Positions 17,484-26,122 of a DNA stretch of 43,568 bases are shown here, in pieces. Each line of letters opens with the position of its first letter. The stretch's first letter is position 1. The translations under genes and the position numbers were made by a program. Source of the stretch: Okeania hirsuta. Lineage in GTDB: Bacteria > Cyanobacteriota > Cyanobacteriia > Cyanobacteriales > Microcoleaceae. A model generated the notes under the pieces. It saw only the letters and a program-made list of their open reading frames with translations. It ran no database searches and was not told where the DNA came from. The DNA lies in assembly GCF_003838195.1 (NCBI RefSeq), contig NZ_RCBY01000042.1, positions 1 to 43,568 on the forward strand. Reading direction: 5' to 3'.

Positions 17484-18641
17484 ATGACAAACAGTTTGAT
17501 TCAACCTGAGCAAAATTTTGCTATTTGGGCAATTCTTCTCTCAGCAGCAACTATTGGTTTTTGGTCAGAACAGAAAAAGTGGGGTGCAAGTATATCTGGT
17601 GCTGTCATAACTATGCTAGTAACATTTTTTCTGTCGAATCTAAGAATTATACCTATTGATGCTCCTGTCTATAATGTAGTTTGGTCTTTTCTGGTTCCCT
17701 TTTCTATTCCTCTGCTTTTATTTCAAGCTAATATACTACAAATTATGCATGAATGTGGGCGAGTTTTAATTGCTTATTTTTTAGGTGCTTTGGGAACAAT
17801 TTTGGGAACTATACTAGCATATTATTTGATTCCTATAGGCGAGTTAGATTGGAAATTAGCTGGAGTTTTCTGTGCTACTTATATAGGTGGATCTGTGAAT
17901 TTTTTTGCCACTGCTCAAATTATCGAATTAAATTTAGATTCAGGAGATTTGTTAGCTGCAGGAACAGCAGCAGATAATTTGGCTATGACTTTGTTTTTTC
18001 TACTTTTATTTGCTTTACCTTCTCTGAAATGGGTAAAACAATTTTTTCCTGGTAATAATTTGCCTCAAGATACAAGCTTCCTAGAACAAAGTAAAAGGAA
18101 TTTTTCTGAGTCACTCACACAAGAATTATCGGTTCTAGATATGAGTAAAGCATTAGCTATTAGTGGAATATCAGGTGCACTAGGCATTAGTATTGCTAGT
18201 TTATTAGGTATTCCTAAAGCAGCAATTTTATTCACCACTATTTTAATAGTTTCTCTAGCCACAATATTTCCCCAATATTTAGGAAAATTAACAGTAGCAG
18301 ACAAAATTGGTACTTTGTTAATGCAGATATTTTTTGCCGTAATTGGAGCTAGTGCTAATATCTGGAAAGTTCTAGAATTTGGACCAGTTTTATTTTTTTT
18401 CGCTGGGGTAATTTTGACCGTTCATTTACTTTTTCTGTTACTTGGTGGTAAATTATTAAACTTAGAATTGGCTGAATTAGTTGTAGCTTCTAACGCCAAT
18501 TTGGGAGGTGCTACTACTGCTGCTGCTATGGCAAAAGCGAAAAATTGGTATCAATTAGTAACTCCTGCCATTCTTTGTGGTATTTTTGGTTATGCTCTAG
18601 CTACTTTTATTGGAGTTGCTCTAGCTAATTTTTTGGGTTAA
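17484..18641 (+). CDS. DUF819 family integral membrane protein
   Basis: The 385-aa protein from the ATG at 17484 has about ten hydrophobic segments. It has features of the DUF819 (YjcL-type) family: FAIWAILLSAATIGFWSE at the start, a central ATYIGGSVNFFATA and LAAGTAADNLAMT, and near the C-terminus ASNANLGGATTAAAMAKAK. The two similar GG..N halves suggest an inverted-repeat transporter fold, but no substrate is established for the family. A 27-residue longer reading from 17403 begins in a repeat end and has a non-membrane N-terminus, so I chose the shorter start. It stands alone, convergent with the metallophosphoesterase. Confidence 0.85.
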   Translation: MTNSLIQPEQNFAIWAILLSAATIGFWSEQKKWGASISGAVITMLVTFFLSNLRIIPIDAPVYNVVWSFLVPFSIPLLLFQANILQIMHECGRVLIAYFLGALGTILGTILAYYLIPIGELDWKLAGVFCATYIGGSVNFFATAQIIELNLDSGDLLAAGTAADNLAMTLFFLLLFALPSLKWVKQFFPGNNLPQDTSFLEQSKRNFSESLTQELSVLDMSKALAISGISGALGISIASLLGIPKAAILFTTILIVSLATIFPQYLGKLTVADKIGTLLMQIFFAVIGASANIWKVLEFGPVLFFFAGVILTVHLLFLLLGGKLLNLELAELVVASNANLGGATTAAAMAKAKNWYQLVTPAILCGIFGYALATFIGVALANFLG

Positions 18642-18649
18642 AAAATAGG

Positions 18650-18865
18650 GGAAGGAGTCAGGAGTCAGGAGGAATTGGGAGTTGTAGGGGCATCTATCTG
18701 AATCGCCCGTACAGAAGAATAGTCCCTTAATTTTTCTGCCTCGCGTTACCCCAAAATCCTCACTTTTTCAGCTCTATTGATCGAAAAGCTGGTACTTTTT
18801 CCAGACCTAAAATTGCTCAAAGTTTTATCTGTCAATGCTTTGCTATTTGATCGGCAAACCCTACC
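18650..18865. repeat. Diverged family B copy or end
   Basis: Between two convergent genes, the end GTCAATGCTTT...GATCGGCAAACCCTA matches, reversed, the family B left end (TAGGGTTTGCTGATTAAAT...AAAGCATTGAC). At the other side are GGAGTCA units (18655-18680). The rest is strongly diverged. Confidence 0.5.
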
Positions 18866-18871
18866 TATTCC

Positions 18872-20659
18872 CTATTCCCTGAGTTTAAATTCATCAAATT
18901 TGACGACATTAGAATTAGGTTTTCTGGTATCAAAATAGTAACTACTAACTGTTCCTGTCTCTGTCTCAAAAATACTAAAAACTGTAATATCATTACTAGC
19001 AATATAAGGTTGAGGTTTTCCCTTTTCATCTAGTAAAGGCGCAATGGTTGGAATTATCGGTTCTAAACCATTAGGATTACCAATTTCAGCATATTTTTCC
19101 TGGTAATCTAAAGGTATATTTCGCTTTTTATCTCCTACATAAGCTCCATAACTATTACCCACATTTGATGTTTCTAGAAAGTGCATTCCACTCGGACTAA
19201 TAAAGCGATTCCAAAGATGAGAATGTCCGTAAAATACTAACTGTACGCCAGCAGTTTCTAACAAAGGTAAAACATCTCGAATAATATAATCGTTTTGTTG
19301 AGGATATTCATAACGAATCATCGTAATATTGCCATTTTCATCTCGGTCAATAAATTGTATGGGATTAGTATAAGCAGGGGCAATATTTTCACCAAGAGAA
19401 TGGGGTGGATGGTGAAACATTGCGACTTTATATTTAGCTTGTTTAAATTCCTGACTTGCCAGTTCTTTTTCTAACCAATTATATTGCTCGCTACCTTGAT
19501 TAATAGGTTCAAAAATATGCTGGCCATAACCCCATTCAGCCGGATTATCAAAATCTTTTTTTCGTTCCCGATATTTGCCTCTAGCATTATCTCTTAAATG
19601 AGGAACTCTCCAGATATTCGTAATATATAAAACTACTAAACGTACATCGCCAAAAGTTACAGCATAGTAATTTTTTTCTTCTGAACCATTTTGAGGAAGG
19701 GTAAAAATTTCTTGGTAAGTGTAAGTATTAAAAGAATTATTTTTTAACCAATTTATATCAGGATTAATATTTGTGGAATTTTGCCTATATAAATCTGATG
19801 CAGCATCCCGTGGGTAGGGTTGACTAAATTGGTAATTCAAAGAAGTTTTCATGGAAAATATACCCATAACTTCGTGGTTGCCAATTGCTGGAAAAAGAGG
19901 CATATTTTGAATTAACTCCCCACCTTTATAAATAGTTTTTGTACCATCTTTTTCTAATTCATAATTAGCTCTACCTTGGAGATTAGAAAAAAAAGCATTT
20001 CCTCGATTATCATCAAACCATTCTGAGGCACGGTCGGGAATATTAACTAAATCTCCAGCAAAAAAAATAGCGTCTAATTTATCAAAAGTTTCTGTGACTT
20101 TTTGTAGATTTGCAGAAGTCATTGGTTTTAATTGATGGTCGGAAGTTAGGAGAATTTTTAAAGGTCTACCAGGGGTAGGTTTAGCAGCCAAAGTAAAAAT
20201 TTTGCTCCTCATATTTTCCCCATTTTCCTTTTCGCTAATAATTCTATATGGCACAGAAATATTAGGTGTTAAACCAATAACTTTTGCCTCATGTCGCCAG
20301 ATATTTCGCATAATAGGTTGTTGATAAATTAAACCTTTTTCTGTTTGTTTTCCTACGCGAGAATCTTGGTCTTCTCTAGTACGACTAAGTTTAGTAGTAT
20401 TTGCCTCAATAACTTGATTCAAATTTTCACCATAAACTACAAAATGACCTTTGCCAGGAAATTCAGTAAACCAAACAACTTGTACAGAATTTTCTGTCGG
20501 AGCTTGGAGAAATGGATCTGTTAAAAATTGGGGTGGAGATTCGAGAGAATACATAACTATAAATATAAAAATAACAACAATAATTAAAATACCAAAAATC
20601 CATGGATTACGATAATAATCTCTGGGATTCTCAAATATTTCTGGAGGAGGATTAAACAT
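18872..20659 (-). CDS. Membrane-anchored metallophosphoesterase (purple acid phosphatase-like)
   Basis: The protein has 595 aa from the ATG at 20659, with one N-terminal transmembrane segment (about 21-38), so the enzyme part probably faces the periplasm. A beta-rich domain (about 55-155, NSVQVVWFTEFPG...) resembles the N-terminal fibronectin-like domain of purple acid phosphatases. The calcineurin-like metal motifs follow in order: TSDHQ (about 173), FAGDL (about 202), GNHE (260-263), MFHHPPHS (about 414-421) and YGHSH (477-481). The first motif is D-H-Q rather than D.H, a variation. The family hydrolyses phosphate esters; the substrate is unknown. A start 16 codons earlier (20707) lies in a family D repeat end, so I prefer the internal ATG, though neither has an SD. 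Confidence 0.82.
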   Translation of the reverse strand: MFNPPPEIFENPRDYYRNPWIFGILIIVVIFIFIVMYSLESPPQFLTDPFLQAPTENSVQVVWFTEFPGKGHFVVYGENLNQVIEANTTKLSRTREDQDSRVGKQTEKGLIYQQPIMRNIWRHEAKVIGLTPNISVPYRIISEKENGENMRSKIFTLAAKPTPGRPLKILLTSDHQLKPMTSANLQKVTETFDKLDAIFFAGDLVNIPDRASEWFDDNRGNAFFSNLQGRANYELEKDGTKTIYKGGELIQNMPLFPAIGNHEVMGIFSMKTSLNYQFSQPYPRDAASDLYRQNSTNINPDINWLKNNSFNTYTYQEIFTLPQNGSEEKNYYAVTFGDVRLVVLYITNIWRVPHLRDNARGKYRERKKDFDNPAEWGYGQHIFEPINQGSEQYNWLEKELASQEFKQAKYKVAMFHHPPHSLGENIAPAYTNPIQFIDRDENGNITMIRYEYPQQNDYIIRDVLPLLETAGVQLVFYGHSHLWNRFISPSGMHFLETSNVGNSYGAYVGDKKRNIPLDYQEKYAEIGNPNGLEPIIPTIAPLLDEKGKPQPYIASNDITVFSIFETETGTVSSYYFDTRKPNSNVVKFDEFKLRE

Positions 20660-20668
20660 AGAAATAAT

Positions 20669-20697
20669 TAGACCAGTTTGAAAAAAGAATACTACAA
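20669..20697. repeat. Solo end of MITE family D
   Basis: TTAGACCAGTTTGAAAAAAG then AATACTAC closely matches the reversed family D right end (TTATACCAATTTGAAAAAAG then AATGCTAT). It lies right at the 5' end of the metallophosphoesterase gene. Confidence 0.6.
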
Positions 20698-20737
20698 GAA
20701 AGTGCATCTTGATTATAGATGTTTAAAATGAGTATAA

Positions 20738-20770
20738 GCATTCAGCGCTCAGCGGTCAGCTATCAGCTAT
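20738..20770. repeat. CAGC-rich short tandem repeat
   Basis: AGCATTCAGCGCTCAGCGG then TCAGCTATCAGCTATGAG. Related runs are at 9491-9532, 24473-24510 and 25522-25563. It is an STRR-like sequence with period 7-8. Confidence 0.6.
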
Positions 20771-20920
20771 GAGTTATTAAGTCATTATTTAGGGTGCATC
20801 TCAATTTTGAATAAAGCCAAAAATTTATCGCTAGCTTCAATTAAAAGAAAGACGATGTATTTCAGTTTCTTTCCTACTCCCCTACTTCCCCACTCCCGTT
20901 TTTCTAAATCCTAATCTCGA

Positions 20921-22093
20921 TCACAACACCATCACACCTTTAATATAATCCGACAATTTGTGGTCATGGATAAACGCTTGTGGTATAGTTTCCAGGGAGT
21001 GGTAACGATGTGTAATCAATGATGACACATCTATCTGTTTTTCTTCCAGCGCTCGGAGTGCTTGAGAGTAGGTTAATGAGCGTCCCTGATCGTTGAATTT
21101 TCCAGAACCTCCCGTCGCACAAACCAATGTTGTCTCTATAAATTGTAAGTTGTTTAACACGCTCAAATCTACTCCCCCATGTCCATAACCGTACATCAGA
21201 AACGTTGCTTGTTTGCGAATCAAACTAGGAATAGATTTAAAAATTAAACCATTTCCGCAAGCATCAATTACATACTCTACTAAACGTCCATTAGTCTTTT
21301 CTCTCACTGCCTCTACAATATTTACCTCTTGGGGATCTATGACATCTGCACCAAAACTTTTAACTAACTCACGCTTTCGAGCATTTGGTTCGCTGACCAG
21401 AATTAAACCCTCATATCCCAGGATATTGCGTAGGTACTGAGTAAATAAAAGTCCTCCAGGACCAGCTCCCAAAATCAGAATTGATTGCACGCGACGCTCT
21501 AACTCCTCAGCACCAATTTTATAGCGGGTGCGGGTTTTTGCCACTACATCTGATGAATGAATCATACAACCAAGGGGTTCTGTGAGGACAGCGTGGACGC
21601 TTTCCAAATCAGAATTTATTTTAATGGCATTCACAGCAGGAACTGTCAAATATTCAGCGAAAGCTCCTGGTAAACCAGTAATGCCATATTCCTGATAAAT
21701 TTCACATTGGTGGGAATCTCCAGTAAGACAATATTCGCATAGAGATTTTCCCTTTTTACTCAAACAATTTAAACCCTGGTCTAGAACCACGCGATCGCCT
21801 ACAGACAAATCTTGAACCTCCACACCTACTTCTTCTACCACACCCACAATTTCGTGACCTAGAATTTGGGGTTGTTGGAGTAGGGGGATAGGTTGACCAT
21901 ATTTATCCTTATTAAAATTGCTTTCCCCAGAAAAAATGTGAAAGTCCGAACCACATACACCAACTGCTGATGAGCGTAACAGAATTTCATGAGAACCAAC
22001 TTGAGGTTTCGGAACTTCACGGACTTCAAACTTGCCAAGATCCCACAGAACGAGCGCTTGCATTGTCGCAGTTTTGTTTATTAGATTGTTCAT
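20921..22093 (-). CDS. Zinc-dependent medium-chain dehydrogenase
   Basis: This 390-aa oxidoreductase is of the medium-chain (alcohol/sorbitol/threonine dehydrogenase-like) superfamily. The catalytic zinc ligands are in VCGSDFH (C47) and GHE (H80, E81). A cysteine-rich structural lobe has C110, C119, C122 and C130, not the most common spacing. The Rossmann NAD(P) motif LGAGPGG is at 208-214. It probably oxidises a sugar alcohol or similar substrate with NAD(P); the substrate is unclear. The start at 22093 is supported by GGAG at 22103-22106, 9 nt upstream. A longer reading to 22156 would run into the family F element, so I reject it. It is divergent from lysC across that element. Confidence 0.87.
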   Translation of the reverse strand: MNNLINKTATMQALVLWDLGKFEVREVPKPQVGSHEILLRSSAVGVCGSDFHIFSGESNFNKDKYGQPIPLLQQPQILGHEIVGVVEEVGVEVQDLSVGDRVVLDQGLNCLSKKGKSLCEYCLTGDSHQCEIYQEYGITGLPGAFAEYLTVPAVNAIKINSDLESVHAVLTEPLGCMIHSSDVVAKTRTRYKIGAEELERRVQSILILGAGPGGLLFTQYLRNILGYEGLILVSEPNARKRELVKSFGADVIDPQEVNIVEAVREKTNGRLVEYVIDACGNGLIFKSIPSLIRKQATFLMYGYGHGGVDLSVLNNLQFIETTLVCATGGSGKFNDQGRSLTYSQALRALEEKQIDVSSLITHRYHSLETIPQAFIHDHKLSDYIKGVMVL

Positions 22094-22102
22094 AATGTTT
22101 TG

Positions 22103-22106
22103 CTCC
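22103..22106 (-). promoter_or_regulatory. Shine-Dalgarno of the zinc dehydrogenase
   Basis: GGAG lies 9 nt before the ATG at 22093. It decides the start against a longer reading that begins inside a mobile element. Confidence 0.6.
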
Positions 22107-22119
22107 GTCAAACTAATAC

Positions 22120-22390
<271 letters not shown>

Positions 22391-22527
22391 TTAATGTTCT
22401 GAAATTAAAGTTATCACACCAAATTAAATATAAAAAGATACACTTTAATCAATCCGGTTTACAACTTTTAATGGAAGAATTTAAATTAATACAGTTTATA
22501 TTTTAATAGTCTAATTCTCAAATCAAT

Positions 22528-24345
22528 ATGCTAATAGTCCAAAAATACGGTGGTACATCAGTCGGGTCTGTGGAAAGAATTAAAGCAGTGGCCCAACGTA
22601 TTGCTAAAACAGCCAGCGATCGCTCGGTAGTAGTAGTCGTTTCAGCAATGGGAAAAACCACAGACGGTTTAGTTAAACTAGCAAACGAAATCTCTTCCAA
22701 CCCCTGTCGTCGAGAAATGGATATGCTACTATCCACAGGGGAACAAGTTACCATCGCTCTGATGAGCATGGCCTTGAAAGAGTTGGGAGTGCCAGCTATT
22801 TCTCTTACCGGAGCGCAGGTAGGAATAGTCACAGAAGCTGAACATTCCCGCGCTCGTATTTTACATATTCAAACCGAACGCATAGAAGAACATCTCCAAA
22901 TGGGAGAAGTTGTAGTCGTTGCAGGTTTTCAAGGTATTAGTCAGACTCGCCACCAGGAAATCACAACATTAGGTAGAGGCGGTTCGGATACTTCTGCAGT
23001 TGCATTGGCAGCAGCACTCCAAGCAGAAAGGTGCGAAATATATACAGACGTACCTGGAATCTTAACAACCGACCCCCGCATAGTACCCGAAGCACAGTTA
23101 ATGTCAGACATTACCTGTGATGAAATGTTGGAGTTGGCAAGTTTAGGGGCAAAAGTGCTGCATCCCAGGGCAGTTGAAATTGCTAGAAATTATGGAATGC
23201 CATTAGTAGTTTTATCTAGTTGGAGCGATGCTCCTGGTACTCGTGTAGTTTCCCCAATACCCCAACATCGTGCTTTGCAAGATTTGGAGTTGACAAAATC
23301 TGTAGATGCTGTGGAATATGACATTAACCAAGGAGGAGTTTCTCTGTTGCACGTTCCCGATCGCCCTGGTGTGGCAGCTAAATTATTTGCTGGTATTGCC
23401 GTACAAAATATAGATGTAGATTTGATTATTCAGTCTATTCACGAAAGTAATACTAATGATATTGCCTTCACTGTCGGGAAAGATACCTTGAAACAAGCGG
23501 CAGCGGTAGCGGATGCTATACTACCTGCTTTAGGTAAGAATTCTGACCCCACTTTGGGCGAACCGGAAGTCAAAACACAAGAGCGACCTATTGCTAAAGT
23601 CAGTCTTGTGGGTGCGGGAATGATCGGACGACCACAAGTAGCAGCAAAAATGTTTGAGACTTTGGCAGCAGCAGGAGTAAATATATTAATGATTTCTACT
23701 TCGGAAGTTAAGGTCAGTTGTGTGGTTGATGCAGAAGACTGTGAAAAGGCAGTTCATTCTTTGTGTCAAGCATTTGATGTGGATGTTGCAGATATTTCTA
23801 GTAACTCTGCTGCTTCTGAGTCGGAAGAAGTTTCCTCACCAGTGCGAGCAGTTGCTTTAGACATAAAGCAAGCAAGACTAGCGGTGCGTTACATTCCAGA
23901 TACCCCAGGTATTGCAGCTAAAATATTTGGTTTGTTGGCGCAGAATAATATTAGTGTGGATATGATTATTCAGTCACAACGTTGTCATAGTGTGGATGGG
24001 GTTTTGACTCGTGATATTGCTTTTACTGTTTCCCAACCAGAGGGAGAAACTGCATATCAAATTTTGGCAAATGCAGCATTAGAGTTTGGTTGGGGAGAAG
24101 TGGTGTTGGAGAGTGCTATTTCTAAAGTGAGTGTAGTCGGTTCTGGAATGATTGCCCATCCAGGGGTAGCAGCACAAATGTTTGAGGCGTTGGCAGCAAG
24201 TCAAATCAACATTTTGATGATTGCTACTTCGGAAATTAAAATTAGTTGTGTGGTAGAAGAGGAGGATGGTGTAAAAGCGTTGCAAGCTATTCATAAAGCT
24301 TTTGGTTTATCTGGTAGTGAGGTTGTTAAAGTTCCAGCATATTGA
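22528..24345 (+). CDS. lysC: Aspartate kinase with four ACT domains
   Basis: This enzyme phosphorylates L-aspartate, the first step to lysine, threonine, methionine and diaminopimelate. The 605-aa length matches the long cyanobacterial class. The kinase domain covers about 1-250: KYGGTSVGS at 6-14, GGSDTSA, and a TDPRIVPEA block. Two pairs of ACT domains follow: ACT1 from about 270 ([17 protein letters not shown]), ACT2 from about 355 ([16 protein letters not shown]), ACT3 from about 451 ([18 protein letters not shown]) and ACT4 from about 531 ([16 protein letters not shown]). The repeats are an internal duplication. In this class lysine and threonine feed back on the ACT domains. The start follows the family F element by 137 bp. 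Confidence 0.96.
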   Translation: MLIVQKYGGTSVGSVERIKAVAQRIAKTASDRSVVVVVSAMGKTTDGLVKLANEISSNPCRREMDMLLSTGEQVTIALMSMALKELGVPAISLTGAQVGIVTEAEHSRARILHIQTERIEEHLQMGEVVVVAGFQGISQTRHQEITTLGRGGSDTSAVALAAALQAERCEIYTDVPGILTTDPRIVPEAQLMSDITCDEMLELASLGAKVLHPRAVEIARNYGMPLVVLSSWSDAPGTRVVSPIPQHRALQDLELTKSVDAVEYDINQGGVSLLHVPDRPGVAAKLFAGIAVQNIDVDLIIQSIHESNTNDIAFTVGKDTLKQAAAVADAILPALGKNSDPTLGEPEVKTQERPIAKVSLVGAGMIGRPQVAAKMFETLAAAGVNILMISTSEVKVSCVVDAEDCEKAVHSLCQAFDVDVADISSNSAASESEEVSSPVRAVALDIKQARLAVRYIPDTPGIAAKIFGLLAQNNISVDMIIQSQRCHSVDGVLTRDIAFTVSQPEGETAYQILANAALEFGWGEVVLESAISKVSVVGSGMIAHPGVAAQMFEALAASQINILMIATSEIKISCVVEEEDGVKALQAIHKAFGLSGSEVVKVPAY

Positions 24346-24548
24346 AGAAGGAGTCAGAAGTCAGGAGTCAGAAGTCAGGAGGAAAAAAGAAGGAAGAGAA
24401 GAAGAAAGTTTTTTATTACTAATTAGGCGGACTGGATATAAGTTATTATCCGAAAATAATGGAAAAAATGGTCAGCATTTAGCTGATAGCTGACTGCTGA
24501 TAGCTGAATGCTTACATTTAGACTAAGTTAAAGACTTGAGCATCCCTT
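24346..24548. repeat. Short gap with GGAGTCA and CAGC-type repeats
   Basis: GGAGTCA/GAAGTCA heptamers at 24350-24380 and an AGCTGATAGCTGACTGC run at 24473-24510. An in-frame reading of the heptamers past the lysC end is not a gene. Confidence 0.65.
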
Positions 24549-25523
24549 ATGAAACGACTAATTTCTATAATTATCAGTTTACTTATTCTGACAGCTATCT
24601 ATTGGAAAATTGATTTTACTGGACTGATAAAAGTATTCCAAAATTCTCACCCTGTATGGATGGTAATCAGTGTTAGTATGATAGCGCCATTGACAATGTT
24701 AACTGCTTGGCGGTTACAACAATTAATGCCAAAAAGAGGGAGTAAATCATCATCTTATCTAAATTTTAGAGAAGCAAATCAATTAATTTTAGCTGCCAGT
24801 GTATTAAATATGATATTACCCTCAAAAATGGGAGATATTGTCAAAGCTTATTTTATGAAACAAAGAGGACATTTAGAGGGAAGTTTATCTCTTTCTCTAG
24901 TGATATTTGAAAAGGCTTGTGATTTAGTTTCTTTGTTAATATGGTGTGCTTTTGGATTGATTGTTTATCCAGAAAAAGATTTATTATTTTGGGTAATGAC
25001 TGCCGGAGTCACTTTAGGATTAATTATTGGATTATTATTATTATCTTCTCGCAAATTTACCAATATATTTTTTCAAATAGCACGAAAAATTGCTCCGAAA
25101 AAAATAGATTCAAAGATTGATAGTTTAGAGCATTCTTGGATAGAAATGCACAGATATTTTTGGCACGACAAAGCACAATTAACCAAAATTGCTACTACTT
25201 CAATATTTATCTGGTTCGGGCATTTATTACAAATTTGGTTTTTTACTCTAGCGTTAAATGTTTCGGTTCCACTTTTGGCAAGTTTAGCATTATCTCCCTT
25301 AGCAATTTTGGCTGGATTATTACCTTTAACTTTTGCTGGAGTTGGTACTCGTGATGCTGCTTTTATTCTGTTTTATCAACCTTATTTTTCTACAGAAGTT
25401 GGAGCAGCTTTAGGATTACTTTGTACATCCCGTTATGTATTACCAGCAATTGCTGGTTTACCATTTTTCGGACAATATTTAATGGCTATGGAAAAAATGC
25501 AGAATATTAGAAAATCTCAGTAA
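24549..25523 (+). CDS. LPG-synthase-like (UPF0104) membrane protein
   Basis: The 324-aa polytopic protein (about eight membrane segments) is of the lysylphosphatidylglycerol synthase TM/UPF0104 type. Matching blocks are AWRLQQLMP, ASVLNMILPSKMGDIVKAYF, SLSLVIFEKACDLVSLL and, near the end, LPLTFAGVGTRDAAFI. Stand-alone members often lie in surface-glycan clusters and are thought to move or protect lipid intermediates; no aminoacyl-transferase domain is present here. It is the first gene of a run of membrane glycosyltransferase-like genes on the same strand, which suggests a shared role in lipid-linked sugar metabolism (inference). Confidence 0.83.
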   Translation: MKRLISIIISLLILTAIYWKIDFTGLIKVFQNSHPVWMVISVSMIAPLTMLTAWRLQQLMPKRGSKSSSYLNFREANQLILAASVLNMILPSKMGDIVKAYFMKQRGHLEGSLSLSLVIFEKACDLVSLLIWCAFGLIVYPEKDLLFWVMTAGVTLGLIIGLLLLSSRKFTNIFFQIARKIAPKKIDSKIDSLEHSWIEMHRYFWHDKAQLTKIATTSIFIWFGHLLQIWFFTLALNVSVPLLASLALSPLAILAGLLPLTFAGVGTRDAAFILFYQPYFSTEVGAALGLLCTSRYVLPAIAGLPFFGQYLMAMEKMQNIRKSQ

Positions 25524-25563
25524 GCATTTAGCTGTCAGCAATCAGCAATCAGCCATCAGCCAT
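25522..25563. repeat. CAGC-type short tandem repeat
   Basis: AAGCATTTAGCTGTCAGC followed by AATCAGC and CATCAGC units, immediately after the stop of the UPF0104 gene. Confidence 0.6.
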
Positions 25564-25597
25564 TGCTTTTTTTTAGTTCTAGATAAAAGCTTGACTA

Positions 25598-25789
25598 ATA
25601 CCAATTTGATAAATGTTTTGTACATTTTATTGAGCGGGGGAGTAGGGGAGTGAGGGAGTAGGGGAGAGGTAAAAATAAGAATAATTAACAATAAATGGCT
25701 AATAATTATCGAAAAAAAATTCAGCTTGTGTTAATTACTTAATAATTGAAATGTCACTTAAATATAGCATTCTTTTTTCAAATTGGTAT
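25598..25789. mobile_element. MITE family D, copy 3
   Basis: ATACCAATTTGATAAATG on the left and TTTTTTCAAATTGGTAT on the right. The cargo is a G-rich GGGGAGTA array (25633-25665). The right half shares GAATGCTATA and TTATTAAGTAATTAACACAA (reverse complement) with copies at 17106 and 36175. Confidence 0.85.
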
Positions 25790-25811
25790 AATAGTTTCAA
25801 ATTTTAAATGT

Positions 25812-25918
25812 TAAAGCGCTTCCCGTTGTTATGAGGTACACCTGTCGCGGGCAAGATGCCCGCACTACAATGATTTTACTATTCAAGCTTGTACCTCATT
25901 TGCCCGAAATATGCTGTA
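25812..25918. mobile_element. MITE family C, copy 3 (diverged)
   Basis: TAAAGCGCTTCCC and TATGAGGTACA on the left, GTACCTCA and ATGCTGTA on the right. The inner cargo is replaced by a short palindrome GCGGGCAAGATGCCCGC. Confidence 0.65.
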
Positions 25919-26119
25919 AATAATTTCGGTAAATTACTGTAAAATTAAAGTTCTGTAGCTCTATAAAATCTTACTTTTAACTTTTAACTTTTAACTTTTG
26001 AATTGACTATGTCACAAATAATTTTCAACTTTAAATGTTCAATAATTTCGGTAAATTACTGTAAAATTAAAGTTTTGTAGCTCTATAAAATCTTACTTTT
26101 GACTTTTGACTTTTGAATT
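25919..26119 (+). repeat. Direct repeat of about 80 bp in the leader of the GT39 gene
   Basis: The block AATAATTTCGGTAAATTACT, then GTAAAATTAAAGTT.TGTAG and CTCTATAAAATCTTACTTTT, occurs at 25919-26004 and again at 26041-26119. The two copies are almost identical (122-bp period). Each ends in a CTTTTAA/CTTTTGA heptamer array; the second copy runs up to the ATG at 26123. Each contains a TATAAA that could serve as a -10 box. Confidence 0.8.
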
Positions 26120-26122
26120 AAC

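Noticed and set aside
24549-25523. Full lysylphosphatidylglycerol synthase (mprF)
   Set aside because: Only the membrane part is present; the aminoacyl-transfer domain is missing.
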